Assembly: GCA_013400115.1 (NCBI GenBank)
Contig: VXBP01003652.1
Span: 629,303-693,302 of the forward strand
DNA: 64,000 nucleotides
Source of the DNA: Rhinopomastus cyanomelas
Taxonomy: Eukaryota > Chordata > Aves > Bucerotiformes > Rhinopomastidae
Reading direction: 5' to 3'
Below the pieces are notes generated by a model that saw nothing but the letters and a program-made list of their open reading frames with translations, searched no databases and had not been told where the DNA came from. Position numbers and translations under genes: made by a program. Positions 58,661 to 64,000 of this stretch are shown here, one piece after another (within the stretch, counting starts at the first letter, position 1; each line of letters starts with the position of its first letter).

Positions 58661-60304
58661 CCTCAGACCTCGAAAGATCATAGCTGGGGCTCACGTACAG
58701 GAGCTGCCGGGGTTTTCAGGGCTTGAGGCAGTGGTGTGCAGGATCCCCAATGAGCACAGCCCGGTACCCGGAGCCTAAGTGCTGCAGGTATGGCCAGAGG
58801 GGCTGCACTGCTGCAGGGCACCTTCCTCTCAGCAAAACTTAAGGCTGTTGGGAGAGACCAAAGACAAAAGGCAAGTGCTCCTGGCTTTCTTCAAGCCCTT
58901 CTTCAGCAGCTTGAGCAGGAGTGATTCAGGCTTTGAAACAAGGGCCAGTACCCAGCACTTCCCACTCTCTTTTCTTTACGTTTTAGGGGTTAATATTTTG
59001 CTGTGGATTGTTGGTGGTGGTGCAGAGCTCCCAATTAACCAAGGGCCTAACTCCAAAAATGCATTTTTTAACAAGAAAGGGTAAAACCTCCCCCCCCCCA
59101 ACTTCCTAAGAAGGTAACAAATATACAAGAAGGGGAAAAGAACTAAAAGGCTTTGGTTAGAAAATTAAAGTTGTTTGCCATGGCTTGATGGCTTAATCAG
59201 TCGATCAATATTGTTCACAGGGCAGGAGCCATGAGCTGTGATGAAAAATGCATGAGAGGACAAGGGAGACCTGGGAGTAGAAAATTAAAAAGTCAGCCTG
59301 TTACATTTGTCCAATATTGGCAGAGAAATTAAAGTGGTTTGGGGAGGGGGTGCTGGGAGGGAAGAAGGGAGCTGGATGCAATATGCCCCGAGTATCTGCT
59401 GTGAGCTCCCTTCATGAGAGAAACTTTCACATTAATTAAGTCGCTTTCTTAGCAAAAAGATGGATTTTGTAACCTTTAGCTCTTGCAAAGTGCCACAAGC
59501 ACAGGAGGTGGGGTTTGCACATGGGAAAATAACCTGGGATTTCTTTCTCATCGGGGATGGAGGAGAAAACCGCTTGTTCCCACCAGGGTAAGTGATACCG
59601 AGGTGATGGGCACCAGGGTGAGGTGATGGGCAGAGGGCTGTGGTCCTGGGTGAGATTAATGTCTCACTGCACCGTGAATGACAGTGGAACACGCTCCCCC
59701 AGTCACTCATTCCTGCACCTTGCTTAGTTTCCTCACTCTCTCTGTTAAATTTGGCTGCCAGTGATTCTGCAGTGGCATCTGCCCTGCAGAAATAACTGTC
59801 TGGAGAAATGAGCTTCTAGAAGAAGCTCCAGAAGAGGTGAGTGCCAACAGCTCTTTAGGGATCACAGTCCCTGCTGTTTGCCTTCAGGTCTGAGCTGCTG
59901 TAAAAGCTGCAATGAACTGCAATGATTAAAAAAAATTAGTAGCAGAGCTCATCCTGCAATGAAACTGCTTTGTGTCACCTGATCCCTTTAACCAAGGGTA
60001 GAAAATAACAGCATCCAGCATCTGCACCACAAGGCTGAAGAACCTCAAAATGCTCTACTGTGAGAAGGGCTTTTTAGGTAACATTTGCCAGCTCAGAACT
60101 CAGCAGGAGCTGCTGCTTGGCTTGGAGGTCCCCACCTCAGCAATTATCAGGCACTGGGCACCCAGCATTGAGATGTTCAGGACAACGAGCAGAGACAAGC
60201 ACATGCTGCATCCAAACTGCTGGAATTCATAACCTTCAGAAGAATTTGGAAGGTTGATCTCCAGTCCCCAAAGGGGAAAGAACTTGACCTGTCCCACTGA
60301 AGTA

Positions 60305-60597
60305 TTCACAGAACTACAGAACATTAGGGATTGGAAGGGACCTCGAAAGATCATCCAGTCCAATCCCCCTGCCAGAGCAGGATCACCCAGATCCAGTCAC
60401 ACAGGAACATATCCAGGTGGATTTTAAAGGAGACCCCACAACCCACATGGGGCAGCCTGTTCCAGGGCTTTCTCACCCTCACTGGGAAGAAGTTCCTTCT
60501 CATACTGATGTGCAACCTCCTCTGTTCCAGCCCATACACATTGCTCCTTGTCCTGTCACTAGATGACACTGAGCAGAGCCTGGCTCCATCCTCCTGA
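60305..60597 (-). mobile_element. CR1 LINE 3' fragment
   Basis: TTCACAGAACTACAGAAC at the tail, then the 3'UTR and the ORF2 end. A deletion at about 60430 removes the GTCTCCAGAGA block. Truncated after CTCCATCCTCCTGA. Confidence 0.94.
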
Positions 60598-62474
60598 TAA
60601 GTATTTCAGGAATGGAAATCCCTGCTGCTCCCTGTGAAGGAGAAACTCCCTCCCGCTGCAGTTCCCTGCGGGAAGGGAGGTGACACACGGGTTTGCGTTG
60701 CGCTTCTGTAAGACAATTATTTCTGTACTGAGCTTTATGAGTTTCCATCAGACTCACCAATTACAGGTTTAAAATTTCAGGCTCAATTAACACAGGGACT
60801 GGCTGATGCCTTTTTCCATAACTAATTATCTCCAAGCGCCAAGACACGATTCCACGGGTACTTCTGTGAACTTCAGGATTTGCTTTCTACACCATTACTC
60901 AGGTGCAAGTGGAACGGAGCAGACAGCAAAGCCTCCAGCAGGCGCGGAGCCCGTGACGACCTTTCTATTAACCAAACCAAAAATGCTTACCCTGTCAGAA
61001 ACCCAGGCCTTCTAATTAGTACAGTAACGGGACGGAGAGCAGGGCTGCTTATCTACAAGGCTCTCTCTCATCTAAGATGCACAGGTTGTTGTGTCTTGGC
61101 TGATCTTTGTCTCAAGAAGGCTACCTGGGTCAAACAACAGCACAAGAAGTTTTCATTAGTCATTCATTATCCTACACTGGATCTGGTTCTAAGTCACACC
61201 ACAAACTTAGGAGCAGATTCTGCTCCACATCATTTGTGCACAGCCCTCTCCATTCAGCGAGAACCAGGACATGTGATTCTGATACTTGGAAGGAAAAATT
61301 CAGCTGCTGGTGGATTTCAAACAGCCACTGCCCCTCTGCTCTGGCAATCTGCTGTTTGTGACAAGGAATAATAGTAGTAAGAATAATTAAAAGTGAATCA
61401 ATTAGATCCCATCAATATTCTCAAACAAATCCGTCTCCTCCTTCAGACGCAGTGCTGAGGCTCTAAAGGAAGTCACAAACATGAGTTTTCTTTCAAGTGC
61501 CTGTACCACACAGACTTCTACCCCCAGAAGGCAGAACGTCTCACATCTCACACTGCTGTTGCAGGAAGGAGCTGCTCTCTTTGGCCACTCAGCCTGTTAC
61601 ACCACCAGCAAACAGTTAATGCAGGCCCACGCCAGCACAAGGTGATACTCAAGCTTCTTTTTTCAGTTTCCACAGCTGTAGGTTCAAATTGCATTAAGCA
61701 AGTGCTGTAAAACCTCTGACCACCCTACTTCAACTGTCTGCCAAAGAACAGGGTCACTGCCCTTCCTGCCCTGTTCCTGTATTCCCCATCCCCTTTTTTT
61801 TATTACAGGTGATGAACTCCACTCAACATCCCTTGATGAAAACCAACCAGCGAGCATTCAGCAGGGACAGGACCAGGGACCTGCCCCATCTTTGGGTGAA
61901 GGGAGTATGAGACCTTCACCCAATGGACCAAGTTTGGCTCACGGGACCTTGACATCCCCACCCACTCCAAACACAGTCATTACTAGGAGGATCTTACCTT
62001 TCCTGGCATGTTGTGTGTAGGTTCTAAATAACTTTGGAAACACGATGTGTTTGTGCTGCAGAAGTTGTGCTTTAGGGCTAAATTATTTCACTACGTTCTG
62101 TTCTACAACTTGATGAATTACATGCTGCTACAGCCCATCACCTGTTTTCTAACCACTTAGTACCTGCAGATTTAGGGAACATTTTTCATTACAACTTCAG
62201 CAAGTGGAAACATCTGTTTCCCTCCCCACTTAGACAGTACATTGCATCTTCCAGGCTGCCACGTGCCTTTGAAATTCCATGTTTAATCAACGCCATCATC
62301 TCTCCCACTAAAAGAACCCCAGCACTTGGACAAGCAGCCTTGCAACATCCTCCCCTCTCCCATCACATCAGCATGAATGTTTAAACACTTCCACTTTCCC
62401 CGCCGAACAGATCAGCCTTGAAAAATCCCCACCAAATCAAATGATTTTGTTGATCGAGTAACGAAACAAATGGC
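60598..62474. other. Intergenic DNA just past the MED27 poly(A) site
   Basis: No repeat. Unique AT-rich blocks near 60760-60830 and 61370-61410 contain AATTA cores. The 163-codon plus frame at 60880-61371 (with an overlapping 84-codon frame) is antisense to the MED27 direction and has no known domain. Confidence 0.45.
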
Positions 62475-62494
62475 ACAAAGTCTGCAGTACAAAA

Positions 62495-62500
62495 TTTATT
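62495..62500 (-). terminator. Poly(A) signal AATAAA for MED27
   Basis: On the minus strand AATAAA lies 355 nt past the stop codon. It is followed within about 15-40 nt by a T/GT-rich stretch (around 62455-62485) typical of a downstream element. Cleavage would fall near 62470-62485. Confidence 0.7.
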
Positions 62501-62565
62501 TCCAGCTTATAAAAGTCTTTAGCTTTGCAAACTCTGTCACAAAAGTACAAACGGCACGTGGACAG

Positions 62566-62571
62566 TTTAAT
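62566..62571 (-). terminator. Possible proximal poly(A) signal ATTAAA for MED27
   Basis: The common variant hexamer ATTAAA lies upstream of the canonical signal in the same 3'UTR. Its use would shorten the UTR by about 70 nt. Weak evidence without transcript data. Confidence 0.3.
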
Positions 62572-62854
62572 TAAGGTTCTGAATAATGATTACTACTGTC
62601 ACGTCTCCCCGGACACAGCGCTCCAGCTCTGAAGCATCAAGCGATCGCACACAGCTTCTTACCATCTTCTTCAAAACGCATTAGTCTCCCATGTGCCTGG
62701 CAGACTGATGGCTTTTCAAGAGCCAAATGAATTAGTGCAACCTCGCTGCTTAATTCAGGATGAAAGGTTCAGGAATGGAGCCACCCATTAAACCATCAGC
62801 TCTCTTCGGAGCCTGACAGCCTGCTTACTCCTCGCCTTACCGACGGCCGGGCTA

Positions 62855-62989
62855 CTACTGCCTGCAAGTGTCGTGGAAAGCTTCAAGTGTTCGGAAATCC
62901 CTCCACGTGGGTGGCAGGCCATCCTGCAGAAACTTTCCGCAGCGCTGGCACGGAGCCTGGAACAGCTTTATGTAACTTCTTAACCAGGT
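62855..62989 (-). CDS. MED27: MED27 terminal exon, C-terminal 44 residues and stop
   Basis: A pyrimidine-rich acceptor (TTTCCTTTTAG, ending at 62990) opens an exon that encodes TWLRSYIKLFQAPCQRCGKF, then a block rich in DGLPPTWRDF, and ends AFHDTCRQ. As remembered, this matches the C-terminus of vertebrate MED27 along its whole length. MED27 is a subunit of the Mediator complex, which links transcription activators to RNA polymerase II in the nucleus; it sits where the head and tail modules meet. The exon keeps Cys14, Cys17, His39 and Cys42 (exon numbering), a CX2C-X21-HX2C arrangement that could bind a metal ion; that is inference. The reading frame ends in two tandem TAG codons (62857-62855 and 62854-62852). 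The preceding exons lie to the right, outside the window. Strong purifying selection is implied by the exact match. Confidence 0.97.
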   Translation of the reverse strand, partial: TWLRSYIKLFQAPCQRCGKFLQDGLPPTWRDFRTLEAFHDTCRQ

Positions 62990-64000
62990 CTAAAAGGAAA
63001 AGGGAGAGAAATTAAGAGAACTGGATAGGGATGTTCCCCTTTGTCATCATTCTTGTCAAACAGCGACAGCAAGGACGGGGAATGTGCTTTGGCAAGGCCC
63101 CAGCGAGGTGTACAGCGATTTTAGAAACACGACAAAGATTACAAGGTCACCGTGTAGCTGAATTCCCACTTTATTAATCATCTTCTGCTTTTTTAGTCAC
63201 TTAAGCAAATTCGTTAATAGAAATTCACGCCTTCTGAGCAGGAGGGTTTTCACAGCCAGAGGATCATGATGGAAGACAAGGATTCTAACGCTCCTTGGAT
63301 TTTGACTGGAATATAATTGTTCTTGAAAGGAACCTTCTCCAACTGAATATTGGTTTGTCTCTTCCTATGATCATCCATCCCACCCCTACTGCAATCACCG
63401 CAATGGGCTGAGCTCTCCAGAGCTGAAGACATAAAGGGTTTTCACAGCGAGCTAGTGGACTTCCTCGCTAATGTGATTTTAAGATCAATACTCATTGGTT
63501 ATAAAAACACTGTACCACTTAAAATCAGATCACAGTGATACAGACATGTGTATCTGCTGCATACGTAAAGGCTCGTGCTGACGAACGGAGTAACCTGGGG
63601 TGTTCCCAGGTAAAGCTCCTGCCTCTGAAGTGGATCGTTCCCGCCGTCACACGCAGCAAGGAGCATTGCGTAACTCCATTCCTGACTCAAGGAGATGCTC
63701 AGCTGAAAACCACCTAGACCAGCAGATTTATCCTGTGAAGGATGCGCATGAATCTTGTCATTTAAAGTCCTGTTGAGTTACGTCGATAAGAGAAAATTGT
63801 TCTCTGAAGAAGAGGTCAGCTGAGTTTATTGAAACAAATCCTTCCATCTTCATAAAAGCCTTCTCTATAGCAACCGAACCTTTGGCTGTCAATAACTCTC
63901 CTCCAAAAGAACTAGATCTTCTCTGGGTCTACCAGTAAAGACGGGGACAAGGGCAACAGAACACTACAAGTAAATTGCTGTTATTTACTTCAGCTTGGAT
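62990..64000 (-). other. MED27: MED27 last intron (partial)
   Basis: This is sequence upstream of the terminal exon acceptor. The expected penultimate exon (ending ...PDVVVRSFM) is not present, so the intron continues past the window edge. No repeat was recognised. A chance 60-codon frame at 63250-63432 resembles nothing I know. Confidence 0.8.

Larger units (their letters stand above)
54656..60304. other. Longest stretch without recognisable CR1 (5.6 kb)
   Basis: Only a (CAT)n tract and the candidate element at 54890-55070 stand out. No exon was recognised on either strand. A 17-bp CR1-like string near 58669 is too short to call. Confidence 0.45.
62475..62854 (-). other. MED27: MED27 3' untranslated region
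   Basis: This stretch runs leftward from the stop codon to the inferred cleavage site, about 380 nt. It begins with a second in-frame TAG. It is free of CR1 and contains AT-rich blocks. The right boundary is certain; the left one depends on which poly(A) signal is used. Confidence 0.7.

Noticed and set aside
58669..58683. ACCTCGAAAGATCAT string identical to part of the CR1 3'UTR
   Set aside because: About 15-17 bp without the flanking CR1 blocks; too short to call an insertion.

Overview
The window is avian nuclear DNA. Two facts carry this. (1) Two anchor exons lie on the minus strand in the order known for the vertebrate RAPGEF1-MED27 locus (chicken chromosome 17, human 9q34). One is a CpG-island first exon encoding MSGKIEKA plus one base (26716-26740), which I assign to RAPGEF1 (C3G). 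The other is the complete terminal coding exon of MED27 (62855-62989), whose 44 residues match the vertebrate C-terminus as I remember it. (2) The repeats are almost all 5'-truncated CR1 LINEs, the dominant bird retrotransposon. About 11 kb of 64 kb (hand sum, roughly 17-18%) is CR1, high for a bird. Many copies belong to one young-looking group with a TTCTGTGA-type 3' tail and an open ORF2 C-terminus. This is what woodpeckers and relatives (Piciformes, or hornbill/hoopoe allies) are known for, but the species assignment is inference.

Layout. 1-26715: RAPGEF1 intron 1, with fifteen CR1 pieces and no further exon that I could recognise. 26345-27110: CpG island with the RAPGEF1 first exon, flanked by a purine tract and a pyrimidine tract, with an RFX X-box-like palindrome about 0.3 kb upstream of the ATG. 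27110-62470: an intergenic interval of about 35 kb between the 5' end of RAPGEF1 and the 3' end of MED27. It holds about two dozen CR1 pieces, a 20-bp minisatellite (about 18 copies), a roughly 40-bp tandem repeat, a 69-bp pure purine tract, a 166-N assembly gap inside a CR1, and several AT-rich or CpG-rich unique blocks that look like cis-regulatory elements. 54656-60304 is a 5.6-kb stretch with no recognisable CR1. 62475-62989: MED27 3'UTR and last exon. 62990-64000: last intron of MED27.

Both genes are transcribed right to left, so the 3' end of MED27 faces the RAPGEF1 promoter region across the intergenic interval. MED27 is a subunit of the nuclear Mediator complex. RAPGEF1 is a cytoplasmic exchange factor for RAP1. 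Nothing in the sequence links them functionally. I found no tRNA, rRNA, CRISPR or bacterial-type gene, and no complete gene. The long open frames are either CR1 ORF2 remnants or chance open frames in GC-rich DNA. For CR1 entries the strand gives the LINE sense strand; on + the 3' tail is on the right, on - it is on the left. Repeat boundaries were read by eye and may be off by 5-30 bp.
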